Origin: Pseudomonadota bacterium
GTDB taxonomy: Bacteria > Pseudomonadota > Gammaproteobacteria > Steroidobacterales > Steroidobacteraceae
Assembly (NCBI GenBank): GCA_023417315.1
Contig: JAEZFW010000072.1
Coordinates: 124,001-188,000, forward strand
Direction of reading: 5' to 3'
DNA length: 64,000 bases
The translations under genes were made by a program, and so were the position numbers. The notes under the pieces were generated by a model. It made no database searches. It saw only the letters and a program-made list of their open reading frames with translations, and was not told the DNA's origin. Positions 50,312 through 57,209 of the stretch are shown in pieces (position 1 is the first letter of the stretch; each line of letters starts with the position of its first letter).

Positions 50312-52228
50312 TCAGGTCGGTCGACTCGTCAGCTCACGATCGGCGATGTCCGCCGGAGCATCCTTGATCTCCGCAGCGGGCACCATCGTCGATGGATAGT
50401 ATGGCATCACGCGATCGCGTCCGGCGCGTTTGGCCGCATACAGCGCCGCATCGGCATGGGCCAATAGAATGCGAAGCTCGTAGCCTGAAACAGCCGTCGA
50501 AGACACGCCGAAGCTCGCGGTGACATTCGCCTCCATTCCGGGTTCTCCGGCGCGGACCGAGGCGATGGATTCGCGCATCCGTTCGCTGCGTTGCCGGGCG
50601 ACTTCCAGGCTGCATCCGGAAAGGAGAATCCCAAATTCTTCGCCGCCGAAGCGGCCGAAAAGATCTGACGGTCGTAGCAGCGACTCGCAGGTCTCGACCG
50701 TCTGCTTCAACACGAGATCTCCCGCGGCGTGACCGTACTTGTCATTGATCGCCTTGAAATAGTCGAGGTCCACGACGACGATCGAAGTCTCGCGCCCCGA
50801 CTTGCGGTCGGCTTCCAACGTTCGTTCTGCGCGCTCGGTAAAGTGCGGCCGATTGGCGATGCCGGTCAACGGATCCCGTTGCGATAGGCGCATGAAATGC
50901 ACTTGGGATCGCTTCGTCTTGTAGGCCCACAAGGCGAAGAAGCCCAATACGGAAATCAGCAGCGCGATGTAGAGTCGATTGTTCTCGCGCTCCAGCTTCA
51001 GAAGCTGATTCTGACGATTGAGCGATTCGATCTCGAGCTCGTTTGCAAGCGTCTCGTGCCGCACTTTCTGATATGCGATCTGCCGTGCGCTCACGTCGTC
51101 CAAATAGCCCTTGTCCGCCTGGGAGAGCCGCTCGTGATAATGCAGGGCTTCAGCATGATTCTCTTGCTCGCGGGCGATCTCATAGAGCACGCGGTAGGCG
51201 ATCACGAGCGGCTCCGTGAATTGACTCTGCACGCTATTTGCGATTGCAGCTTGCGCGAGCGCACGTGCGGAGTCGATGTTTCCGGAATCCAGATGCGACT
51301 GTGCGAGCACAGCTTCGAACTCCGAAACGAGGCGGGGATAACGGGACTTGCGCACTTCCGCGAGATGCCGCTCCAGCAGTGCGCTCGCTTGCTTCGGTTG
51401 TCCTTCCGCTAGATGCAAGCGCGCGATGAAGGATCGAATGACGTTCGCATATCCGGACTCGCCGGCATGCACGCAAAGCTCGACCCCGCGCTGCAACTCC
51501 GGATCGCGAGCGCCGAGCTGACGTGCTTTGAAGAGCGCCTCGAGTCTGAGTTGCGCGGCTTTGCATCGAGCCGTGGGGGACTCGTTCTCCGCAAGCAACG
51601 CATCGGCATACTTCTCCGCAAGCGCGTACTGGCCTGCTTGGTTATAGAGAAGGGCGGCGACGACGAGCGCTTGCTCGCGTGCATCCTCATCCGTGACCTG
51701 CGGCATCGTCGCGAGCAGTTGCGTCAGCCGCGAGTAGGCATCCTCGTGGCGGTTCGCGAGCGTGAGCACATTGATGATCGTGGCGTATGCACGGAATCGT
51801 AACGTGACGTCTTCCGCGTGGTCGATGAAGTCGCTGAGAAGTGCGATCGCGACCTCGTAGCGACCGTCATAGGCATTCTTCCACCCTTGCAGATACTGGA
51901 GATAACGCCGCTCGGCGAGCGCCAGCGATCCTTCGCGTTGCTCGATCGATTGCAGGATTTGGGCGAACTGCGGGTAGTTGGAGGTCTTCAGGGCATCTGC
52001 TTGGCGCAGCAAATCGAGCGCGGAGTCCTGTGCGAACGCTGGACCCTGCAGCAGCAACGCTAAAGCCAGCAGGCCTGCGATGCTTCGCAGACGAATCGGG
52101 GGCCATCTCGTCAGGTGCCGCGGAACCAGAAAGAGTCTTGCGAACGCCGCTCGTTCGAGGCGTCGCGATGTGAGATTCGGATCAGGAGGCGAGCTCGCCG
52201 AATGAAGCGAGCTCGGCTGCGGATTCAT
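50312..52228 (-). CDS. Diguanylate cyclase with periplasmic TPR sensor domain
   Basis: About 638 aa from ATG 52228; ATG 52258 would overlap the upstream precursor gene by 17 bases. A signal/anchor near residues 45-65 (IAGLLALALLLQGPAFAQ) is followed by ~350 residues of TPR-like helices (LLYNQAGQYALAEKYADALL; VRKSRYPRLVSEFEAVLAQS), a coiled coil, a membrane helix (LYIALLISVLGFFALWAY) and a GGDEF domain with active-site FGRFGGEEFGILL and DPLTGIANR. It synthesises c-di-GMP in the cytoplasm. No RxxD inhibitory site was noticed. It lies directly downstream of the borosin-type precursor gene on the same strand. Confidence 0.9.
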   Translation of the reverse strand: MNPQPSSLHSASSPPDPNLTSRRLERAAFARLFLVPRHLTRWPPIRLRSIAGLLALALLLQGPAFAQDSALDLLRQADALKTSNYPQFAQILQSIEQREGSLALAERRYLQYLQGWKNAYDGRYEVAIALLSDFIDHAEDVTLRFRAYATIINVLTLANRHEDAYSRLTQLLATMPQVTDEDAREQALVVAALLYNQAGQYALAEKYADALLAENESPTARCKAAQLRLEALFKARQLGARDPELQRGVELCVHAGESGYANVIRSFIARLHLAEGQPKQASALLERHLAEVRKSRYPRLVSEFEAVLAQSHLDSGNIDSARALAQAAIANSVQSQFTEPLVIAYRVLYEIAREQENHAEALHYHERLSQADKGYLDDVSARQIAYQKVRHETLANELEIESLNRQNQLLKLERENNRLYIALLISVLGFFALWAYKTKRSQVHFMRLSQRDPLTGIANRPHFTERAERTLEADRKSGRETSIVVVDLDYFKAINDKYGHAAGDLVLKQTVETCESLLRPSDLFGRFGGEEFGILLSGCSLEVARQRSERMRESIASVRAGEPGMEANVTASFGVSSTAVSGYELRILLAHADAALYAAKRAGRDRVMPYYPSTMVPAAEIKDAPADIADRELTSRPT

Positions 52229-52241
52229 CGAGAATGAAGAT

Positions 52242-52490
52242 TCAAGCTCGCAGCGCATCTCCGTGCCACGGCACTTCGTCGTCTTCTCCTGGAATCGCGA
52301 TCATGCAGCACAGATCCTTGTCGGCCCCGACCAGTGTCGCAAGATCCTGTGCGTCCTTGCGTAGGATCGCAGAGCGAATCGTGGGTTCGAGTCCTTCACT
52401 GCGCATCACCTCATCGAGCTTGCCGAGCGTGGCGTGCTTGAGGGCGGCATCGCGTCCGAGGCGATCCAGAAAGCTGATGACATCTTGCAT
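52242..52490 (-). CDS. Split-borosin-type RiPP precursor peptide (putative)
   Basis: 82 aa, ATG 52490 with GGAG seven bases upstream. Residues 1-59 are a compact helical domain: FLDRLGRDAALKHATLGKLD, EVMRSEGLEPTIRSAILRKD and AQDLATLVGADKD. The pattern (helix, LxxDP/A-type turn, helix, GLxPxxRxAILxxD, helix) matches the borosin-binding domain of split-borosin precursors such as SonA and the clasp of fungal OphMA. Residues 60-82, LCCMIAIPGEDDEVPWHGDA and the end LRA, would be the core: Cys61-Cys62 and hydrophobic CMIAI suit backbone N-methylation. Follows a methyltransferase-like gene after 240 bases. Identification is by pattern only; the product is not known. Confidence 0.75.
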   Translation of the reverse strand: MQDVISFLDRLGRDAALKHATLGKLDEVMRSEGLEPTIRSAILRKDAQDLATLVGADKDLCCMIAIPGEDDEVPWHGDALRA

Positions 52491-52730
52491 GAGCCTACTC
52501 CTTGGAAGAGACGGTGAAAACCAAAGTACACGCTCCGTCGCACGAGAATCGTCGCGCCACAGAGAACGCACCGAACGAGCGCAGCTCGCGGTGGTGCTCA
52601 ACAATCAGGCTTATCTTCGTTGCTCTGGGTCCCGTTCTTCAACGGGACGCGGTGAAGACTCTGTAGTCTGCACCGCGCTTTTACGACACTTTCGTGTCGG
52701 CGCCAATCCGAAAGTTCCCCTCGTACACGC
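52491..52730 (-). other. Leader region of the precursor gene with three tandem hairpins
   Basis: 240 bases. In the transcript direction (minus strand): hairpin 1 (52699-52684) CGACAC-GAAA-GTGTCG with a GNRA loop; hairpin 2 (52677-52648), 7-bp CGCGGTG/CACCGCG plus 5-bp AGACT/AGTCT around a 4-base loop; hairpin 3 (52648-52629) GTCCCGTT-GAAG-AACGGGAC, 8-bp perfect. They are separated by 0-7 bases. Inference: transcription termination/attenuation, transcript processing, or a structured RNA regulating precursor expression. Confidence 0.6.
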
Positions 52731-53513
52731 TTAGCGAGTTGTTAAGGTTGCTAAACGCGCCTGTCTCATGGGATCGGGTAAGAGCTCGGCGGCCGGGGGC
52801 AGCACGAGGCACGCGTGCGGACCGATTGCCGCCCAAGGTAAAAGCGCGAGCGGAAGCTTGAGCACGTAAGGATTGCGATCCATCAACGACGCCGGCCGAT
52901 ACACGACGATCGTGTGATCGGGCGAGTAGTCGTCCGCGAGCACATCAAGCAGCACTTTACGGTAGGCGATCGTATTGGACTTCGCCACGAGCGCATCCGT
53001 GGGGCTATCGATATTCCAAAGTACCAGATAGGCGGAGGAATCGATCGAACGGCGATATCGCATGAGCTGGCTCGCTTCGAAGTGCTGGCAGCCATACTTT
53101 CCCGGATCGATGTCTAGGTCGGCGTATAGACAATCCTCCGCTGAGATTCCTGGCTCCAGGTGAGTCGCGTAGCCTTCGTTTCTTGCGATTTGGAGCGCGG
53201 CGCGCGCGGCTCCACCGAAGATTCCAGGGTGACCGTAGAATGCGGCGCAGACGTTCGCACCTTTACGCACTTCAGCGAGCAAGACGTCTGCAATAGCGCG
53301 GTCGATGTCACTTGGCGTACGGTTCTGAGCGCGAATCGACTCCAAGCTGCGCACGTCATCGTGCATTTCTTTCAACCACGCCTCGAACAAGGCGTTCGGC
53401 ACATCCGCAAAGAGGGTGTCCGATCGTTCGATGTGGCTCTCCGCGTTAGGTGTGAGATGCGCGCCGGCCGTCATGCCTAGGCCGATGCAGACCAGTCTTC
53501 CTGAAGCATTCAT
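52731..53513 (-). CDS. Borosin-type TP-methylase-fold protein lacking the catalytic Tyr/Arg/Tyr
   Basis: 260 aa from ATG 53513. The tetrapyrrole-methylase (class III SAM) fold is well conserved with split-borosin methyltransferases: LVCIGLGMTAGAHLTPNAES, AAFYGHPGIFGG, EPGISAEDCLYADLDIDPGK and YGCQHFEASQLMRYRRSIDS. Aligned without gaps to its partner at 54461-55255, the catalytic Tyr60, Arg66 and Tyr70 (OphMA Tyr66, Arg72, Tyr76) are replaced by Arg61, Pro67 and Asp71; the Tyr in FYGHPG is kept. So it may be a non-catalytic partner or perform different chemistry. It stands directly upstream of the precursor gene. Confidence 0.85.
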   Translation of the reverse strand: MNASGRLVCIGLGMTAGAHLTPNAESHIERSDTLFADVPNALFEAWLKEMHDDVRSLESIRAQNRTPSDIDRAIADVLLAEVRKGANVCAAFYGHPGIFGGAARAALQIARNEGYATHLEPGISAEDCLYADLDIDPGKYGCQHFEASQLMRYRRSIDSSAYLVLWNIDSPTDALVAKSNTIAYRKVLLDVLADDYSPDHTIVVYRPASLMDRNPYVLKLPLALLPWAAIGPHACLVLPPAAELLPDPMRQARLATLTTR

Positions 53514-53912
53514 CCTGCCAGTCTCCCCGTGGCGTCCTCGCTCACGCGCACTCTTTGCACGCATTCCATGGCGATGGAGATCTTGTGTCCAACTTCCGAT
53601 CCACCTCTCGCCGCAGCGTATTGAACACGTTTTCGTGGCGGCGAAATGAGCGTCACGCGCGAATAGCGAACGCGTTCACGAAGTCGGTGGGGTTATTTTG
53701 TCGAATCGACTGGCGGCCTGACGTAATCAAGGTCGTTTGGATAGCAGAAGTCTCGCAAAGGACGCGAAAGACCGCAAAGGTCGCAAAGGAAGAATCAGGA
53801 TTCCATCTCCTTCTTACCTCCGCGAGATCATTTCTTGGAAGTGCCGACGCGCCGACCAGGAGTAACTCTCGCGGAGTCGCAGAGACGCGGAGATCGGATT
53901 TCGAATGCTCTT
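53514..53912. other. Gene-free region within the borosin locus
   Basis: 399 bases. No convincing coding sequence on either strand. Contains short A/G-rich repeats (CGCAAAGGACGCGAAAGACC, GTCGCAAAGGAAG at ~53755-53792; GCGGAGTCGCAGAGACGCGG at ~53872), a common type of noncoding repeat. The MT1 promoter should be at its left part. Confidence 0.45.
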
Positions 53913-54464
53913 CTATCTGCTTCGCGTGCTTGGCGAGAGACCTTCTCTTTTCAAAATCCACCGCCTCTTGCCAGTGCGCGCCTCGCTAGCGGGATCGGAT
54001 TGCAGCGCGAATCCAACGCCGCGCACGACTCGTTCGGCCGCTTCATGCTCGGTCGAGTGTTCGACCCAGAGCTCATCGAGCGGCAATATTTCGAATGCTC
54101 GAGCCGCGAGCCCGCCAAACGCTTCCTTGGCATAGCCGCGCTCGCGCGCTTGGGGCAGCAGCATGAGCCCGAGCTCGGCTGTGCCACGTCGCGTGTCGAT
54201 GTGCTGGATACTAGCGATGCCGATCGCTCGCTCGTGCTCGCATACGACAAGAAAGATGCGTTGGGGTGTCGGGCTGCGGGTGAATGCGAGCATACGCTCG
54301 GCACTGCGCAGGGCTTGTTCTCTCGAGAGCGGTGCGCCCACGAGGCGCATGGTGGGAGGATCGCAATAAAGCGCGCAACACAGTTCCGCGTCGGCTTCGA
54401 GGATGGGCCGGAACGCGAGTCGACGAGTCGCGAAGTGGAAGCTCGGAAGGATCGTCGCGCTCAC
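53913..54464 (-). CDS. GNAT acetyltransferase (RimJ/RimL type)
   Basis: 183 aa, GTG start 54464 overlapping the preceding methyltransferase TGA by 4 bases, so co-translated with it. Acetyltransf_3 pattern: FHFATRRLAFRPILEADAEL, TAELGLMLLPQARERGYAKE (acetyl-CoA loop RERGYA) and AFGGLAARAFEILPLDELWV. Family members acetylate protein N-termini or amines. Coupling to a borosin-type methyltransferase suggests it may modify the same peptide, but this is inference. Confidence 0.88.
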   Translation of the reverse strand: MSATILPSFHFATRRLAFRPILEADAELCCALYCDPPTMRLVGAPLSREQALRSAERMLAFTRSPTPQRIFLVVCEHERAIGIASIQHIDTRRGTAELGLMLLPQARERGYAKEAFGGLAARAFEILPLDELWVEHSTEHEAAERVVRGVGFALQSDPASEARTGKRRWILKREGLSPSTRSR

Positions 54465-55255
54465 ATCGTCTGCACGCTCGCGTCCAGCTGTTCCAGCCGC
54501 GCTCGCACGGCTTCGTTCGGATTCATGGCTCGGGTCGGCGGGATGACGACAGTCGCATGCATGTCGATGTCCGCGCTCGCGAGCTCGCGCAGCTTGATAC
54601 GCTCCATGCGCGGCTCATCGGTCGGTAATGTCGCGGCGGTGTAGACGCACACTTCGTGCTCGAGGGGATAGTCGCGACTCAACACATCGAGGAGCACTTG
54701 GCGATGGGCCTGCGTCGTTGCGAATCTCGCGAGAGACCGATCGCCGGCGACGCCCACCTGCCACAAGATCAAGTACGCGCTGGGATCGATCCGCCGCTCG
54801 AACAGCATGAATTGGCTTGCTTCATAGTGCTGGCAGCCTTGTTTGCCTGGATCGATCCCGAGATCCGCGTAGAGGCAGTCCTCCGCCGAGATCCCCGGTT
54901 CCATGTGCGCAGGAAAGCCCTCGTTGCGCGCGATCTCGATGGCTTTGTGAGACGGCCACGCGAACACGCCAGGATGGCCGTAGAAGGCCGCGCACACCTG
55001 CTTACCGGCACGCACCTCGGCAAGGATGAGATCGACCATCTCACGATAGGTCTGCATGCGTGACTTACCTTCCCTGTAGAGCGGCTGCAGACTGCGAAAA
55101 TTGGAGCTCATCTTCGCAAGCCACAACTCGACGATGCCGTCGGAAACGGCCCCTAACACGATATCCGCACGTTCAATGTAACTTCGTGCGAGCGGTGTGA
55201 GATGCGCACCGAGCGTCATTCCGATTCCGACACATACGAGACGTCCTGTTGTCAT
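54461..55255 (-). CDS. Split-borosin peptide backbone alpha-N-methyltransferase
   Basis: 264 aa from ATG 55255 with GGAG six bases upstream. TP-methylase fold highly similar to the methyltransferase domain of OphMA and SonM: LVCVGIGMTLGAHLTPLARS, LAEVRAGKQVCAAFYGHPGV, FAWPSHKAIEIARNEGF, MEPGISAEDCLYADLGIDPG and GCQHYEASQFMLFERRIDPS. The catalytic set Tyr60-x5-Arg66-x3-Tyr70 (LYREGKSRMQTYREM) and Tyr92 in FYGHPG correspond to OphMA Tyr66, Arg72, Tyr76 and Tyr98. It should transfer methyl from SAM to backbone amides of a peptide bound through a borosin-binding domain. The GNAT gene overlaps its end. Confidence 0.88.
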   Translation of the reverse strand: MTTGRLVCVGIGMTLGAHLTPLARSYIERADIVLGAVSDGIVELWLAKMSSNFRSLQPLYREGKSRMQTYREMVDLILAEVRAGKQVCAAFYGHPGVFAWPSHKAIEIARNEGFPAHMEPGISAEDCLYADLGIDPGKQGCQHYEASQFMLFERRIDPSAYLILWQVGVAGDRSLARFATTQAHRQVLLDVLSRDYPLEHEVCVYTAATLPTDEPRMERIKLRELASADIDMHATVVIPPTRAMNPNEAVRARLEQLDASVQTM

Positions 55256-55622
55256 GTGGGGCTCCGGAAGATGATTCGTGTGGGATGCGGAGAATCGGGT
55301 CACCCGATCGTACGAGGAGGCGTCAATCGTTGTCGATACACGATCCACCCGCAGTTTCCGCACCCGCAGCAAGCGGCGCTGCGGTACCGAAGGCTGAGTC
55401 GGTCACAAAGAACACAAAGAACACGAAGAAGAGCAAAAAGAGCTCGAACGAGCACCCGACCCCAGAGCGCGTCGAGCGGCGTACTGTAACGGCTTATCTT
55501 CTATCCGCTTTGTGCTCTTTGTGTTCTTTGTGGCAACTCTTTTCCTGGGCCTTCCCGATCCCCAGCGCCGCTCGGGTTGCGTAAGATAGCGGACCCTTCC
55601 TCACGTGGTTTCGAGTCCGCTC
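55256..55622. repeat. Divergent intergenic region with a 25-bp inverted repeat
   Basis: 367 bases between divergent genes. CACAAAGAACACAAAGAACA (arm 55404-55428) is inverted at 55508-55532 with 22 of 25 bases matching; the ~80 bases between are noncoding. Promoters for the methyltransferase and the DUF2058 gene must flank it. No other feature found. Confidence 0.6.
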
Positions 55623-56159
55623 ATGAGCATGTCGTTGCGCGAGCAGTTGCTGGCTGCCGGGTTAGGCACGAAGAAGCAGGCCAAACAGGCCGATCGAGAA
55701 CAGCACCAGCAGGCGAAGAACAAAGCTGCCCGCCAGGCGGAGCACGAGAGGAAAGCCGCCGAGGCGCGGGCGGCGAAGGCCGCCCGCGATCAGGAGCTCA
55801 ACCGCAAGCGTCAGGAAAATCTCGAGCGCAAGGAACGCTGGGCTCAGATCAAGCAGCTCATCGAGCAGCATCGGTTGCCCAAGCCCGAAAGCTTCGAGTA
55901 CTACAACTTCATCGATCGCGAGAAGGTGCGTCGCTTCCCCGTGGATGCGGCGCTGCGCGAACGGATCATTCGTGGCGAGGTCGTCATCGTTCGATGCGAG
56001 GGTCGCTATGACGTCGTACCGCCGGAGATCGCCGAGCGCATTCGCGAGCGCGAGCCGCGGGCCGTCATCGCTCTCGACGCCCACACCCCCCAAGCGGGAT
56101 CTCAGGATGAGAACGATCCCTACAAAGAATACGTCGTACCCGATGACCTGATGTGGTGA
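55623..56159 (+). CDS. DUF2058 (YaiL-like) protein
   Basis: 178 aa from ATG 55623 (55629 alternative). Typical DUF2058: SLREQLLAAGLGTKKQAKQA, a long charged helix of Lys/Glu/Ala/Arg, then the C-terminal domain KPESFEYYNFIDREKVRRFP, VDAALRERIIRGEVVIVRCE and YDVVPPEIAERI. Associates with nucleoid or ribosome in some studies, but function is not settled. Family largely gammaproteobacterial. Confidence 0.93.
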   Translation: MSMSLREQLLAAGLGTKKQAKQADREQHQQAKNKAARQAEHERKAAEARAAKAARDQELNRKRQENLERKERWAQIKQLIEQHRLPKPESFEYYNFIDREKVRRFPVDAALRERIIRGEVVIVRCEGRYDVVPPEIAERIREREPRAVIALDAHTPQAGSQDENDPYKEYVVPDDLMW

Positions 56160-56164
56160 GCTCC

Positions 56165-56380
56165 ATGCGTATTGGCCGCTATCGCCATTTCAAGGGCAAC
56201 GAGTACGAGGTCATCGGTATCGCGAGGGATTCGGAAAGCGAACGCGAGTTCGTCGTGTATCGGGCGCTGTACGGCGAACGCGGGCTGTGGATTCGCTCGC
56301 TCGAGATGTTCACCGAGATGGTGCATCGAGATGGCAAGAGCGTGCCGCGCTTCGAGTATGTGGGAGATGTAACGGCGTAG
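56165..56380 (+). CDS. DUF1653 domain-containing protein
   Basis: 71 aa from ATG 56165, 5 bases after the DUF2058 stop. The whole protein is a DUF1653 domain: GRYRHFKGNEYEVIGIARDS, EFVVYRALYGERGLWIRSLE and MFTEMVHRDGKSVPRFEYVG. Small SH3-like fold, function unknown. Probably co-transcribed with the DUF2058 gene. Confidence 0.92.
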   Translation: MRIGRYRHFKGNEYEVIGIARDSESEREFVVYRALYGERGLWIRSLEMFTEMVHRDGKSVPRFEYVGDVTA

Positions 56381-56638
56381 AGGTGACGGCGCAGATCCAG
56401 GGCGCGCACGTCTTACATATTCTTACCTACCGCAGAGCTCCAAGCTCCTCGACTCGTTCAGGCAATCCCTGAATTCAAGCAAGGCCGTGTCGCTCTTGCG
56501 GCGGTTTTCCACTACGCTCATTTCGACCGTTGCAACTTAGCGTGCTGTGTTAAGTTCCCGACTTCGCGCCGTAGGTCCACCAGCGCAGCGCTGGAAGGCA
56601 GACGGATCGATGACGCTGATGGACGAACAACAATCGTA
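56381..56638. other. Non-coding region before the YfiR cluster
   Basis: About 258 bases with no gene. GAACAACAAT at 56625-56634 lies just before the YfiR start. The promoter of the sensory cluster should be here. Confidence 0.4.
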
Positions 56639-57208
56639 ATGGAGCCGCGCGCAAAACAAGGACGTCGGAAGGGATTAAGAGGATGGTCCGTCGCGATCGC
56701 CGGCCTCATGCTGGCAAGCGGCGCGCTCGCGCTCGCGACCTCCGAATACCAACTCAAAGCGGTCTTTCTCTTCAACTTCGCACAGTTCGTCGAATGGCCG
56801 GATGCGGCCTTCGAGGCGCCCGAATCGCCCTTGCACGTCTGTGTGCTCGGCGAGGATCCCTTCGGCACAGAGCTCGACACTGTGATGCAGGGAGAAAGCA
56901 TTCAGGGTCGGCCGATCGTCGTGCAACGCCATGCCGAGGTCGAGCAGGCGCGCGGCTGTCACGTGCTCTTCGTCAATTCCGCGTCGAACGAAGAGCAGCA
57001 CGCGGTCCTCGAGAGCCTGAAAGGCGAATCGGTCCTGACCGTTGGCGAGACCGACGATTTCGCGAGCGCGGGCGGCGTGATTCGCTTCTTCATGGAAGGC
57101 AATCGCGTGCGCTTGGAAGTGAATCCAGACGCTGCAGAAGAAGCGCGACTGCGCTTGAGCTCGAAGCTGTTGCGAAGCTCGCAGATTCTTGCGAAGAGGG
57201 GTGGCTAG
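56639..57208 (+). CDS. YfiR family periplasmic protein (DUF4154)
   Basis: 189 aa. Signal peptide WSVAIAGLMLASGALALA. YfiR domain: EYQLKAVFLFNFAQFVEWPD, PLHVCVLGEDPFGTELDTVM, GCHVLFVNSASNEEQHAVLE and GGVIRFFMEGNRVRLEVNPD. In Pseudomonas YfiR represses the diguanylate cyclase YfiN; here it precedes a kinase gene by one base, so it probably regulates that sensor from the periplasm. First gene of the cluster. Confidence 0.93.
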   Translation: MEPRAKQGRRKGLRGWSVAIAGLMLASGALALATSEYQLKAVFLFNFAQFVEWPDAAFEAPESPLHVCVLGEDPFGTELDTVMQGESIQGRPIVVQRHAEVEQARGCHVLFVNSASNEEQHAVLESLKGESVLTVGETDDFASAGGVIRFFMEGNRVRLEVNPDAAEEARLRLSSKLLRSSQILAKRGG

Positions 57209-57209
57209 C

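Noticed and set aside
50312..52228. Diguanylate cyclase as a functional member of the borosin locus
   Set aside because: Only its proximity to the precursor gene supports this; GGDEF proteins are not linked to borosins, so it was not merged with the locus.
52629..52699. Integron attC-like site at the hairpin cluster
   Set aside because: Three separate hairpins with short loops do not show the single imperfect stem with R/L boxes of attC, and no integrase is near.
53653..53961. Minus-strand 102-codon reading frame as a second borosin precursor
   Set aside because: It runs across A/G-rich noncoding repeats, lacks a helical binding domain and a ribosome binding site.
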